A DNA stretch of 64,000 nucleotides, taken from contig NZ_LT594324.1 in the NCBI RefSeq assembly GCF_900089605.1, forward strand, positions 5,332,001 to 5,396,000, written 5' to 3'. Source of the stretch: Micromonospora narathiwatensis (lineage in GTDB: Bacteria > Actinomycetota > Actinomycetes > Mycobacteriales > Micromonosporaceae). This document shows, one piece after another, positions 56,761 through 64,000 of this stretch (positions within the stretch are counted from its first letter, which is position 1; each line of letters begins with the position of its first letter). The position numbers and the translations under genes are program-made. The notes beneath the pieces were generated by a model. That model searched no databases. It saw only the letters and a list, made by a program, of their open reading frames with translations, and was not told the DNA's origin.

Positions 56761-57186
56761 TCAGGAGATCTGTTCCCGGACCTGGCGTTTGAGCCGGGCC
56801 AGGATCGCGTTGCCGCCGCGTACCCGCAACGGGCTGATCGCCTGGGCCAGCCCCATCCGCTGATAGAGGTCGTCCGGGACGGCCAGCACCTCCTCGGCGC
56901 TCGCCCCGGCCAGCCCCTCGGCGAGGATGCCGGCGAAGGCGCGCGTGGTCGGCGCCTCCGGCGGGCAGTCGAAGACCGTGGTCACCGTACGGTCCGGACC
57001 GACCTCGGCACGCAGGAAGAAGGCGGTCTGGCATTCGGGGACCTGCTCCAGCTCCGACCGATCCACGCCAGCCGGCAGGGGCGGGACGACGTCGGCGTAC
57101 TCGAGAAGCATCTCCAGCACCACGTCGCGGGGCGCACCCGCGAACTCGTCGACGATCTCGGCCAGCTTGCTCGGCATCTCGGGCAT
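56761..57186 (-). CDS. SufE-family sulfur acceptor protein
   Basis: A 141-residue SufE protein that takes sulfur from a cysteine desulfurase (SufS) for Fe-S cluster assembly. The acceptor cysteine is Cys52 in VPECQTAFFL, and the C-terminal APTTRAFAGILAEGLAG and GLAQAISPLRVRGGNAIL blocks are diagnostic. ATG 57186. No sufS is in the window. A cysteine desulfurase partner is commonly elsewhere in actinomycetes, sometimes next to a thiosulfate sulfurtransferase. Confidence 0.93.
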   Translation of the reverse strand: MPEMPSKLAEIVDEFAGAPRDVVLEMLLEYADVVPPLPAGVDRSELEQVPECQTAFFLRAEVGPDRTVTTVFDCPPEAPTTRAFAGILAEGLAGASAEEVLAVPDDLYQRMGLAQAISPLRVRGGNAILARLKRQVREQIS

Positions 57187-57212
57187 TCCCTGAGGCTAGC
57201 CGTGCCCTCCGG

Positions 57213-57632
57213 TCACATGTTCGGGGCGGCTTCGCTGATGTTGCTGAGCGCGGAGTGGGGGTCGAGGTGCATGGCCAGGTCGCCGAGGGAGACGATGCCG
57301 ACCAGCTTGCGTTCGCCGTCGCAGACCAGCACCCGCCGGATGTTGCGTGCCCGCATCAGCGTGGCCGCCTCGCTCGCGGTGGCGTGCTGCTCGATCATCA
57401 CCACCTCACGGGTGATGATCGAGCCGATCGTGGTGGTCACCGGATCGGCCCGCTCGGCCACCGCCCGGACGACGATGTCGCGGTCGGTCAGCATGCCGGC
57501 GAGCGTCGCCCCGTCGGTGACCACCACGTCGCCGATGTCGGACTCCTTCATCACCCTGGCCGCATCCTCCAGGACGGTCTCCGCCGGCAGGTAGACCACC
57601 TGCTTCGTCATCACGTCGCTGACCCGGTACAT
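57213..57632 (-). CDS. CBS-domain protein
   Basis: A 139-residue protein made of two CBS motifs: first about 8-60 (MTKQVVYLPAETVLEDAARVMKE...DIGDVVV), second about 70-125 (ITREVVMIEQHATASEAATLMRA...NIRRVLVCDGERKLVGIVSLGDLA). CBS pairs bind adenosyl ligands such as AMP or SAM and often sense energy status. It stands alone as a regulatory module, with no attached enzyme. ATG 57632 follows GAGGAGGGCTCTC in the reading direction. Confidence 0.93.
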   Translation of the reverse strand: MYRVSDVMTKQVVYLPAETVLEDAARVMKESDIGDVVVTDGATLAGMLTDRDIVVRAVAERADPVTTTIGSIITREVVMIEQHATASEAATLMRARNIRRVLVCDGERKLVGIVSLGDLAMHLDPHSALSNISEAAPNM

Positions 57633-57680
57633 GAGAGCCCTCCTCGGTCGATCCGACAGCGGTACCCCGTGACGTGTCCG

Positions 57681-59450
57681 CTACACCCGGTCCCGGCGTG
57701 CTCCGCGTACCTCGTCGAGCAGGCGCTCGACCAGGCCCTCCACTGGCAGCTCGACCCGCTCGCCGGAGGCCCGGTCGCGCAGCTCGACGTACCCCTCGGC
57801 GAGACGGCGGCCGACCACGACGGCGCGCGGGATGCCGACCAGCTCGGCGTCGGTGAACTTCACCCCCGCCGAGACGTGCGTGCGGTCGTCGACCAGCACC
57901 CGCAGGCCGGCGGCGGAGAGTCGTCCGCCGAGGTCCAGCGCCGCGTCGAGCTGCGGCCCCTTTCCGGCGGCCACCAGATGTACGTCGCACGGCGCGACCG
58001 CCGCCGGCCAGATCAGCCCCCGGTCGTCGTGGTGCTGCTCGGCGACGGCCGCGACCGCCCGGGACACCCCGATGCCGTAGCAGCCCATGGTGGGCCGGAC
58101 CGGCTTGCCCTCCGGCCCGAGTACGTCGACCGCGAAGGCGTCGGTGAACCGGCGGCCGAGCTGGAAGATGTGCCCCACCTCGATGCCCCGCCGCATGGTC
58201 AGCTCGCCGGTCGCGCAGCCGGGGCAGGGGTCGCCGGGGCGCACCTCGGCGGCCTCGATCGTGCCGTCCGGGGTGAAGTCCCGCCCGCAGACCACGTCGA
58301 CCGCGTGCCGGCCCGGCTCGTTCGCGCCGGTCAGCCAGGCGGTGCCGGTGACCACCCGCGGGTCGACCAGGTAGCGGATGCCGTGCTTGGCGAGGATCTG
58401 CGGCCCGAGGTAACCACGGACCAACTCGGGGTGGGCCGCCCAGTCCTCGAAGACGGCCACCGTGGCCGGATGCACCGCGGCACCCACCCGCTTGAGGTCC
58501 ACCTCGCGGTCGCCCGGCAGGCCGATCACCAGCAGCTCGCCGGTCTCCGCGCCGGGCCGGCGTACGGTCAGCACGACGTTCTTCAGCGTGTCGGCCGCGG
58601 CCCAGTCGGTCCGGTCGCCGAGGGCGCGGGCGTTCGCCAGCTCGACCAGCGAGGCGATGGTCGGCGTCTCCGGGGTGTCGTGCACCTCCAGCACGGGGTG
58701 CGCGGCCGGGTCACCGGCGGCCGGGGCGCGGGTCACCACCGCCTCGGTGTTGGCCGCGTAGTCGCATTCGGTGCAGCCGACGAAGGTGTCCTCGCCGACC
58801 GGGGTCGCGGCCAGGAACTCTTCCGACGCCGAGCCGCCCATCGCCCCGGACATCGCGTGCACCACCGTGAAGTCCAGCCCGAGCTTTTCGAAGATCTTCG
58901 TGTAGGCGTTGCGGTGCCGGTCGTAGGCCTTTTGCAGCCCCGCCTCGTCCAGGTCGAACGAGTACGCGTCCTTCATCAGGAACTCGCGTCCGCGCAGCAC
59001 GCCGGCCCGGGGCCGGGCCTCGTCCCGGAACTTCGTCTGGATCTGGAACAGCGTCACCGGGAAGTCCCGGTACGACGTGAAGAGGTCCTTCACCAGCAGC
59101 GCGGCCATCTCCTCATGGGTCGGGGCGAGTAGGTGCTCGGCGCCCTTCCGGTCGGCCAGGGTGAAGATGTCGTCGCCGTACTCCGTCCACCGCCCGCTGG
59201 TCCGGTAGGGCTCGGCCGGCAGCAGCGCCGGGAAGTGCACCTCCTGGTCGCCGATCGCCGCCATCTCCGACCGGACGATCTCGGTGACCCGGTCCAGCAC
59301 CAGCTTGCCCAGCGGCAGCCAGGTGTACCCGCCCGGGGCGGCGCGGCGGACGTAGCCGGCGCGGAGCAGGAGCCGGTGGCTCGGCACCTCGGCGTCGGCC
59401 GGGTCCTCGCGCAGGGTCCGGAGCAGCAGGGTCGACATGCGCAGCAGCAT
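57681..59450 (-). CDS. proS: Prolyl-tRNA synthetase
   Basis: A 589-residue class II synthetase of the bacterial type. Motif 1 region is [20 protein letters not shown], motif 2 is [25 protein letters not shown], and motif 3 is [17 protein letters not shown]. An editing (INS) domain of about 150 residues lies between motifs 2 and 3. The C-terminal anticodon-binding domain reads [23 protein letters not shown] 59450 gives the common start [17 protein letters not shown]; Met at 59438 is the alternative. It carries its own editing domain, with the YbaK-like protein nearby. Confidence 0.97.
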   Translation of the reverse strand: MLLRMSTLLLRTLREDPADAEVPSHRLLLRAGYVRRAAPGGYTWLPLGKLVLDRVTEIVRSEMAAIGDQEVHFPALLPAEPYRTSGRWTEYGDDIFTLADRKGAEHLLAPTHEEMAALLVKDLFTSYRDFPVTLFQIQTKFRDEARPRAGVLRGREFLMKDAYSFDLDEAGLQKAYDRHRNAYTKIFEKLGLDFTVVHAMSGAMGGSASEEFLAATPVGEDTFVGCTECDYAANTEAVVTRAPAAGDPAAHPVLEVHDTPETPTIASLVELANARALGDRTDWAAADTLKNVVLTVRRPGAETGELLVIGLPGDREVDLKRVGAAVHPATVAVFEDWAAHPELVRGYLGPQILAKHGIRYLVDPRVVTGTAWLTGANEPGRHAVDVVCGRDFTPDGTIEAAEVRPGDPCPGCATGELTMRRGIEVGHIFQLGRRFTDAFAVDVLGPEGKPVRPTMGCYGIGVSRAVAAVAEQHHDDRGLIWPAAVAPCDVHLVAAGKGPQLDAALDLGGRLSAAGLRVLVDDRTHVSAGVKFTDAELVGIPRAVVVGRRLAEGYVELRDRASGERVELPVEGLVERLLDEVRGARRDRV

Positions 59451-59608
59451 TGCCGCAGCCTACGGCGGGCCGATCGGCCCGGCGATCCAATTCGCCCCGA
59501 GTCGTGCTTGATCGACTCCACGTCGCCCACATTGCGGTATCCGACCGACGTGGATGCCGCCAGGTCGCGTACCTGGAGTGGATCAGCCAAGTACGGCACT
59601 ATCCGGCC

Positions 59609-60376
59609 ATGTCAATGACTCCATCAGCACAGGCCACCAGCCAGTACGCGGCGACGACCGGCAACCTCACCGCCAGGATCGCGCTGCACGACTACGGCAC
59701 GAACCCGCAGAGCTGGTTCGACTGGCTCGACGAACGGCTGCCGCTGGCCGGGGACGTGCTCGAAGTCGGTGCCGGCACCGGCAAGCTGTGGACCCACGTC
59801 GACCACCTCGGCCGGGGGCTCCGGCTGACCCTGGCCGACTTGTCGCCCGCCATGTGCGAGCGACTGCGGACCATCCCCGGTGCCCGTGTCCACCAGTGCG
59901 ATGCCGCCGACCTGCCGTTCTCCGAGGCGAGCTTCGACACCGTCATCGCCAACCACATGCTCTACCACCTGGACGATCCGGTCGCCGCGCTGGGCGAGTT
60001 CGCCCGGGTGCTCCGCCCCGGCGGCCGGCTCGCCGTCGCCGTCAACGGCAGCGACCACCTCGCGGAACTCATGGCGATCGGCTCGGCCGTCGGCCGGTCC
60101 GACCTGGCGCTCGGTTTCAACCAGACCAACTCCACCGCCGAGACGGTGCCGGGGTGGTTGGCCGACCACTTCACCGGCGTCACCGTCGAGCGCTACCCGT
60201 GTGACCTCGACATCCCCACGGCCGAGCCGATCCTCGCCTATCTCGCCAGCATGGCCGAGGAGCCACTCACTCCCGAACAGCAGTCAGCCGCCCGCGACAT
60301 CGTCCAGGCCCGGATCGACGCCGAGGGCGGTTTCCGGGTACGCAAGCACAGCGTGCTGATCACGGCCACGCGCTGA
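59609..60376 (+). CDS. Class I SAM-dependent methyltransferase
   Basis: A 255-residue methyltransferase. SAM motif I is VLEVGAGTGKLW; motif II region LTLADLSPAMCERLRTI; post-I ADLPFSEASFDTVIANHMLYHLDDPVAAL and RVLRPGGRLAVAVNG complete the fold. This resembles small-molecule or antibiotic-modifying enzymes. ATG 59609 (MSMTPS) is preferred to the longer frame from 59450, whose extra part covers the ProS promoter. Substrate unknown. Confidence 0.92.
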   Translation: MSMTPSAQATSQYAATTGNLTARIALHDYGTNPQSWFDWLDERLPLAGDVLEVGAGTGKLWTHVDHLGRGLRLTLADLSPAMCERLRTIPGARVHQCDAADLPFSEASFDTVIANHMLYHLDDPVAALGEFARVLRPGGRLAVAVNGSDHLAELMAIGSAVGRSDLALGFNQTNSTAETVPGWLADHFTGVTVERYPCDLDIPTAEPILAYLASMAEEPLTPEQQSAARDIVQARIDAEGGFRVRKHSVLITATR

Positions 60377-60396
60377 CCGATCGGGATGCCGTCGAA

Positions 60397-60582
60397 TCAG
60401 TGCCGCTTGGCGAAGTCGACGAAGGCGTGCCAGGTCCGGGGCTCGAAGGTGAGCACCGGGCCGGTCGGGTCCTTGCTGTCGCGTACGCCGACCACGCCGG
60501 GCAGGTTGTCGGCCACCTCGACGCAGTCGCCCTGGGTGCCGCTGCGGGTGGACTTGCGCCAGGTGGCGCCGGTCAGCTCCAT
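60397..60582 (-). CDS. DUF397 domain protein
   Basis: A 61-residue protein of the actinomycete-specific DUF397 family, recognised by GATWRKSTRSGTQGDCVEVAD and the end VGVRDSKDPTGPVLTFEPRTWHAFVD. Such proteins are usually encoded beside an Xre-type regulator like the one overlapping here by 10 bp. Pairs of this type behave as sensor/antagonist or toxin-antitoxin-like modules in streptomycetes; that role is known from relatives only. Confidence 0.93.
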   Translation of the reverse strand: MELTGATWRKSTRSGTQGDCVEVADNLPGVVGVRDSKDPTGPVLTFEPRTWHAFVDFAKRH

Positions 60583-61376
60583 GACGTGATCACTTCCTTC
60601 ATCAGCTCGATCGACTGCTGGCGAGACAATGCCTCGCTGCGGACGCTCTCCCACCTCGCCAGCAGGATAGCCATATCCTCATCTTTGTCGACCACCTCGC
60701 CGCCGAGCTGGGTCTCCAGGTGACCGACCCAGCCGCCGTCGCGACCCCTGGCCAGCGAGAAGGGGCCGACCAGCCCGACGTGTAAGGCAACGGTGACGGG
60801 AACGATGTGGACGTGAATGTGGGGGCGCTGAGCGCACTCGATCAGATGCGCGATCTGCTCCGCCATTAGGCCGCGGAAGTTTTCGTCGGCTCGTCGGAGA
60901 ACGACCTCCTCGATCACCGCGACATACTTCGGTGGATCAGGACTGAAGAGAAGTGACTGTCGTTCCATTCGGTCCGCCACGCGCCTTTCCACCTCGTCCT
61001 CACTGATCATGTCGTCAGTGCGGATCACCGAGCGGGCGTAGTTTTCCGTCTGTAGCAGGCCGTGAATGAGGGAAGGCTGGTAGCAGCGCAACTGTTGGGC
61101 CTGCCGCTCGGAGTCCAGCCACGACTGGAGCCAGCTTGGCTGGCCGTCGCGCTCGGCCATCCTGAGCAGCGACGTCAACAGGCCGCCCGTGTCCAGCACC
61201 TCGTCGGTCCGCTTGAGGAAGAACCGGTCGAACGGCCGCTGCCCCAGCTCGATGGCGGACACCTGCGAGCCCGAGAAGTGGACCAGTTTCCCGAACTCCT
61301 CCTGGCTCAGCCCGGCCTTCATCCGCAGCCGCCGTAGTTGCGACCGGATCAGCTCGGCGGTCGGCTCGTCTTCCAC
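60573..61376 (-). CDS. Helix-turn-helix regulator with Scr1/DUF5753 domain
   Basis: A 267-residue regulator. The N-terminal Xre-like HTH (about 10-60) reads LRRLRMKAGLSQEEFGKLVHFSGSQVSAIELGQRP. The DUF5753 (Scr1) domain follows with RCYQPSLIHGLLQTENYARSV, RQSLLFSPDPPKYVAVIEE and the tail QSIELMKEVITSWS. GTG 61376 has GGAGG upstream. Its stop overlaps the DUF397 start, so the two are translationally coupled. The two small genes at 61.6-62.1 kb are divergent and could be its targets. Confidence 0.92.
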   Translation of the reverse strand: MEDEPTAELIRSQLRRLRMKAGLSQEEFGKLVHFSGSQVSAIELGQRPFDRFFLKRTDEVLDTGGLLTSLLRMAERDGQPSWLQSWLDSERQAQQLRCYQPSLIHGLLQTENYARSVIRTDDMISEDEVERRVADRMERQSLLFSPDPPKYVAVIEEVVLRRADENFRGLMAEQIAHLIECAQRPHIHVHIVPVTVALHVGLVGPFSLARGRDGGWVGHLETQLGGEVVDKDEDMAILLARWESVRSEALSRQQSIELMKEVITSWS

Positions 61377-61598
61377 GCGTCCTCCACGATCTCCCGGCCG
61401 TCTGCCCGGCACCCGTCGTTTCCTCGCAACGGTCGACCGGACCCCGCCCGGACCGGCTTCGATGCCTTCCGAGAGTAGTTCTGTCCTCAGCAGACTGTCA
61501 CGTAGCGGGCCCCTTCCGTCCGGCCCGCCACGGGGCCGCCCCCGAACCTCCCCCAGGTGCCGGGGCGGCCCCGACCCGTACAGATGAGAGGAGACCTG

Positions 61599-61790
61599 AT
61601 GCGTAACGCGATCCGCTGGTTTCGCTGCCGCACCGCCGTGCCGCCGCCGCCGCTACCCCGCCGGATGAAGGGGGAGAACCTGCCGGGCTGGATGCGCGAG
61701 CCGACCCGGGTCATCCCGACCATGCGACCGGGCAGCCCCGGCCAGCTGACCCCGGCACAGGAATGGCGTGCCAACGGCGGTCGCTGGTGA
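61599..61790 (+). CDS. Small hypothetical protein
   Basis: A 63-residue basic and proline-rich protein (MRNAIRWFRCRTAVPPPPLP, then GENLPGWMREPTRVIPTM, ends QEWRANGGRW). AGAGGAGA stands directly before ATG 61599. It overlaps the next gene by four bases (GTGA). No family is recognised. Divergent from the HTH regulator, with which it probably shares a regulatory region. Confidence 0.62.
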   Translation: MRNAIRWFRCRTAVPPPPLPRRMKGENLPGWMREPTRVIPTMRPGSPGQLTPAQEWRANGGRW

Positions 61791-62146
61791 CCGGCCACGA
61801 GCAACACATCGTCAGGTTCCCGATACCGCGCCTCGGGCCGTACCCCGACCGGCCGCGCGCCTACCCGCCCGGCCAACCACCGCACCTGCCGATCCGGCCG
61901 CTGTGGATGTGCCGGGCGTGCGGGCGGCCGTGGCCCTGCGCCGAGGCCCGGCTGTTGCTCCGCGTCGAGTACGACAGCAACCCGATCGACCTGGCCATCT
62001 ATCTGTCCGGGCTCTATCACGAGGCTACCCACGACCTGTTCCGCCTCAACCCGCACGACGGTCCGACTCCCCGCGACCTCTTCGAACGCTTCGTTGCCTG
62101 GGGCCCGTACCGCAGGGGCATCGTCGCGCCGCCCGCCGAGAATTGA
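61787..62146 (+). CDS. Hypothetical protein with WxCRxCGxPWPC motif
   Basis: A 119-residue protein. The central motif MCRACGRPWPCAEARLLL has three cysteines and a tryptophan and recurs in small actinomycete proteins next to Scr1/DUF397 regulators; it may bind a metal. The second half is acidic/aromatic (IDLAIYLSGLYHEATHDLFR...). GTG 61787 overlaps the preceding stop as GTGA, implying coupled translation. Function unknown. Confidence 0.72.
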   Translation: MTGHEQHIVRFPIPRLGPYPDRPRAYPPGQPPHLPIRPLWMCRACGRPWPCAEARLLLRVEYDSNPIDLAIYLSGLYHEATHDLFRLNPHDGPTPRDLFERFVAWGPYRRGIVAPPAEN

Positions 62147-62234
62147 CGAACCCGACGGCAACCGTCGGGAGGCAGGGTGACGTCTGGGGAGGCATCACGA
62201 TGCACCTCCACCTCAACCCGAAGGATCGGCTCGT

Positions 62235-62524
62235 GTGGACACTCTCCTGAGTGAGTTCGACGTGTTCGTGCGAACTCGTACCCCGCACTGCTGCGCTCGG
62301 CCTACCTGCTGACCGGCGACCAGCATTTGGCCGAGGACCTCGTCCAGTCCGCCCTGGCCCGGACCCACCGGTCGTGGGGCCGGCTGCACGACAGCGGCAA
62401 CGCCGAGGCGTACACCCGCAAGACCATGTACCACCTACAGGTCTCCTGGTGGCGACGGCGGGCCCTGCTGGTCCTGCGGTTCTTCGAGGACCGCTGGTCC
62501 GCCCCCGTCAAGTGGCTGTTGCGG
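62235..62524 (+). pseudogene. Broken SigE-family ECF sigma factor gene
   Basis: From GTG 62235 the frame starts as a SigE-family sigma (MDTLLSEFDVFVR) and stops early. One frame over, from about 62279, it resumes: YPALLRSAYLLTGDQHLAED, ALARTHRSWGRLHDSG, then AYTRKTMYHLQVSWWRRR. That is region 2, so one base has been lost near 62278. The next residues jump to region 4 (ALLVLRFFEDR), meaning about 45 residues are missing, and the tail (WSAPVKWLL) is unlike the normal AETAxxLG ending. A frameshift plus deletion makes it a pseudogene. Confidence 0.85.
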
Positions 62525-63994
62525 TCAGCGCAGCACGGTGATCGCCGCCTTGGCCGCCACGTGTTTCCAGGGCGCGATCACCACGACCCCGTCCCGCTCG
62601 ATGACCTGGGCGCCCTCGCCCTCGAAGCCGGCCGAGAGCGGCCCTTCCGCCACCACGCTGACCTTGCCGGTGGCCGGGTCGATGCGGACCAGGCGCGGCG
62701 GAAGGTCGCGCCGGTCGCCCGACTCCCAGGCGAGTACGCCCTGCTCGTCGCGGCGGATCAACTGGACCTGGCTGTCGGTGTGGCCCGAGGAGACCCAGCG
62801 ACGCCTGCCGGTGGCCAGGTCGATCGCGACGATCTGGTTGGCCTGCCGCATTTTGTTCGGCACGTTCTTCGGGAAGGTGGGCAGGTAGAGGGTGTCGTCG
62901 TCACCGGCGTACCGGTAGACGGCCGGGCCCTCGATCGAGTTGGACCGGTTGGGCGGGATGGTCCACAGTTCGGTGCCGTCGATCGTATTGCCGAAGGTGG
63001 CCAACTCCTTGCCGGTTCGCGGGTCCCGGACGGCGTACGCGTCGTGCCCGAGCCCCGGCAGGCTGACCAGCGGCTGCACGCTCAGCACGCCGTCGGTGAG
63101 CTTCGCCTCGGGCAGCCGCTGCCGCCAGCGCGCCTTACCGGTGGCCGGGTCCAGGGCGTCCACCTCACCCCCGCTCGGGCAGCGGTAGGTGACCACCACC
63201 TGTTCGCCGGCGGCCCGTACGTCCCGGAACCGGCAGTCCCGGCCCGGCAGCAGCTTCTGCGGCGTGGCCCGCCAGAGCTGCTTGCCGTCGGCGAGGGAGA
63301 GCCCGATCAGGGTGTCCTCGGAACGGACGATCACCTGCTGGCCGGCGACCGACAGGTCCGGGGCCCGCAGCGGGCCGCGCCCCTCCCGTACCGGTCCCGG
63401 GAACCTGGCAGTCCAGGTCAGCTTGCCGCTGTTCAGGTCGAAGCCGGCGACGGTGTTGCAGGAGTTGTCGGAGCCGACCGCGACCGCCCCGCGGCCGTCC
63501 GTCACCGCCTGGGCGGCGACGCAGAGCGAGGTGCCGTCCGGCGCCGGGACGCCCCACGCCTGTGCGCCGTCGGCGAGCTGATAGGCGAGCAGACCGTCCG
63601 CCTGGGCCCGGACCACCGTGTCGCCGGCCAGCCAGGCGCCGAACATGTCCTGCTTGTCGTAGGTGGTGAGCCCGGTTCTCTCGTGCGCGGGGAAGTCGAG
63701 CGTCCAGGCGGTCTTCAGCGCGTCGCCGTCACCGCCGCCGGACCACCCGCCGACCAGCCGGGCCACCCCCCAGGCGGTGCCGCCGCCGACCAGCAGCACG
63801 GCGACCAGACCGCCCGCGACCAGCAACGCGAGGCGTCCCCGCCGCTTGGGCGCCGTCGGCGGGGTGCCGCCCGCCCCGGGCCAGCCGTTCACCGGGTACG
63901 CGGCCGGCTGCTGCGACCAGGGGTGCTGCGGTACGGGCGGCCAGCCGCCCGGCGTTGCGGGCTGCTGCGGCTGGGGACCCAGAGGATTCGTCAT
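62525..63994 (-). CDS. Single-span membrane protein with extracellular PQQ-like beta-propeller
   Basis: A 489-residue protein. A cytoplasmic Pro/Gln/Gly-rich N-terminus (about 1-55) precedes one membrane helix (RLALLVAGGLVAVLLVGGGTAWGV). The outside part consists of PQQ/outer-membrane-BamB-like blades (GFDLNSGKLTWTARF, LSLADGKQLWRATP, DALDPATGKARWRQ, IAIDLATGRRRWVSS spread over 95-480). The sheet is closed by AITVLR. No enzymatic residues are seen. It starts almost at the window edge (ATG 63994) and is convergent with the broken sigma gene. In relatives a sigma gene of this type and such a propeller protein can be neighbours, so the pair may once have acted together (inference). Confidence 0.87.
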   Translation of the reverse strand: MTNPLGPQPQQPATPGGWPPVPQHPWSQQPAAYPVNGWPGAGGTPPTAPKRRGRLALLVAGGLVAVLLVGGGTAWGVARLVGGWSGGGDGDALKTAWTLDFPAHERTGLTTYDKQDMFGAWLAGDTVVRAQADGLLAYQLADGAQAWGVPAPDGTSLCVAAQAVTDGRGAVAVGSDNSCNTVAGFDLNSGKLTWTARFPGPVREGRGPLRAPDLSVAGQQVIVRSEDTLIGLSLADGKQLWRATPQKLLPGRDCRFRDVRAAGEQVVVTYRCPSGGEVDALDPATGKARWRQRLPEAKLTDGVLSVQPLVSLPGLGHDAYAVRDPRTGKELATFGNTIDGTELWTIPPNRSNSIEGPAVYRYAGDDDTLYLPTFPKNVPNKMRQANQIVAIDLATGRRRWVSSGHTDSQVQLIRRDEQGVLAWESGDRRDLPPRLVRIDPATGKVSVVAEGPLSAGFEGEGAQVIERDGVVVIAPWKHVAAKAAITVLR

Positions 63995-64000
63995 CGTCTT

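Noticed and set aside
59450..59608. N-terminal extension of the methyltransferase frame
   Set aside because: The added residues lie over the divergent proS promoter and lack family homology; ATG 59609 begins the conserved part.

Overview
The window is very GC-rich, uses many GTG starts and has the conserved actinobacterial origin neighbourhood. Gene content and order (rpmH-dnaA-oriC-dnaN-gnd-recF-dciA-gyrB-gyrA on one side; rnpA-yidD-yidC-khpB-rsmG-parA-parB and the trxA/trxB/sigM/murJ block on the other) point to a filamentous actinomycete. A member of Micromonosporaceae (Micromonospora/Salinispora-like) is my best inference; the species cannot be named from sequence alone.

Layout. 0-6.4 kb: end of a PadR regulator, inositol-1-phosphate synthase, a DNA alkyltransferase, an NfeD-like/flotillin pair and a secreted subtilase with a repeat tail. 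6.5-16.6 kb: CCA-adding enzyme, MurJ, a MurJ-linked pseudokinase as a separate gene, SigM and its anti-sigma factor, thioredoxin reductase, thioredoxin and a CwlM-type amidase. 16.7-20.7 kb: acetyltransferase, aminotransferase, D-Ala-D-Ala-ligase-like ATP-grasp enzyme and a HIT-like protein. 20.7-22.6 kb: a 1.9-kb gene-free segment with four parS sites, the first set inside a cluster of DnaA boxes. 22.6-29.1 kb: the segregation, rRNA methylation and membrane-insertion operon, read away from the origin. 29.2-32.3 kb: dnaA and oriC with over twenty DnaA-box-like 9-mers and an AT-rich unwinding element. 32.3-43.4 kb: dnaN to gyrA, a DUF3566 protein, tRNA-Ile, a DLW-39 micro-protein and tRNA-Ala. 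43.4-64 kb: accessory genes, including decayed gene fragments beside tRNA-Ala, a secreted protein, a phosphotransferase, Sua5, a giant CtpI-type P-ATPase, an MFS exporter, a YbaK-like deacylase, DsbA-like, SufE, CBS and ProS proteins, a Scr1/DUF397 regulator pair, a broken ECF sigma gene and a PQQ-propeller membrane protein.

How the parts work together. The core is a replication-segregation centre: DnaA, oriC, DnaN, RecF, DciA and gyrase for initiation, and ParA/ParB with seven exact 14-bp parS cores for segregation. Around it sit envelope functions (MurJ, pseudokinase, CwlM, Ddl-like, YidC). The most unusual signals are non-coding: satellite DnaA-box clusters at about 9.95, 20.85 and 39.4 kb, a composite DnaA-box/parS element, parS sites written into parA codons, and a parS site inside a 36-bp palindrome between convergent genes 24 kb beyond oriC.
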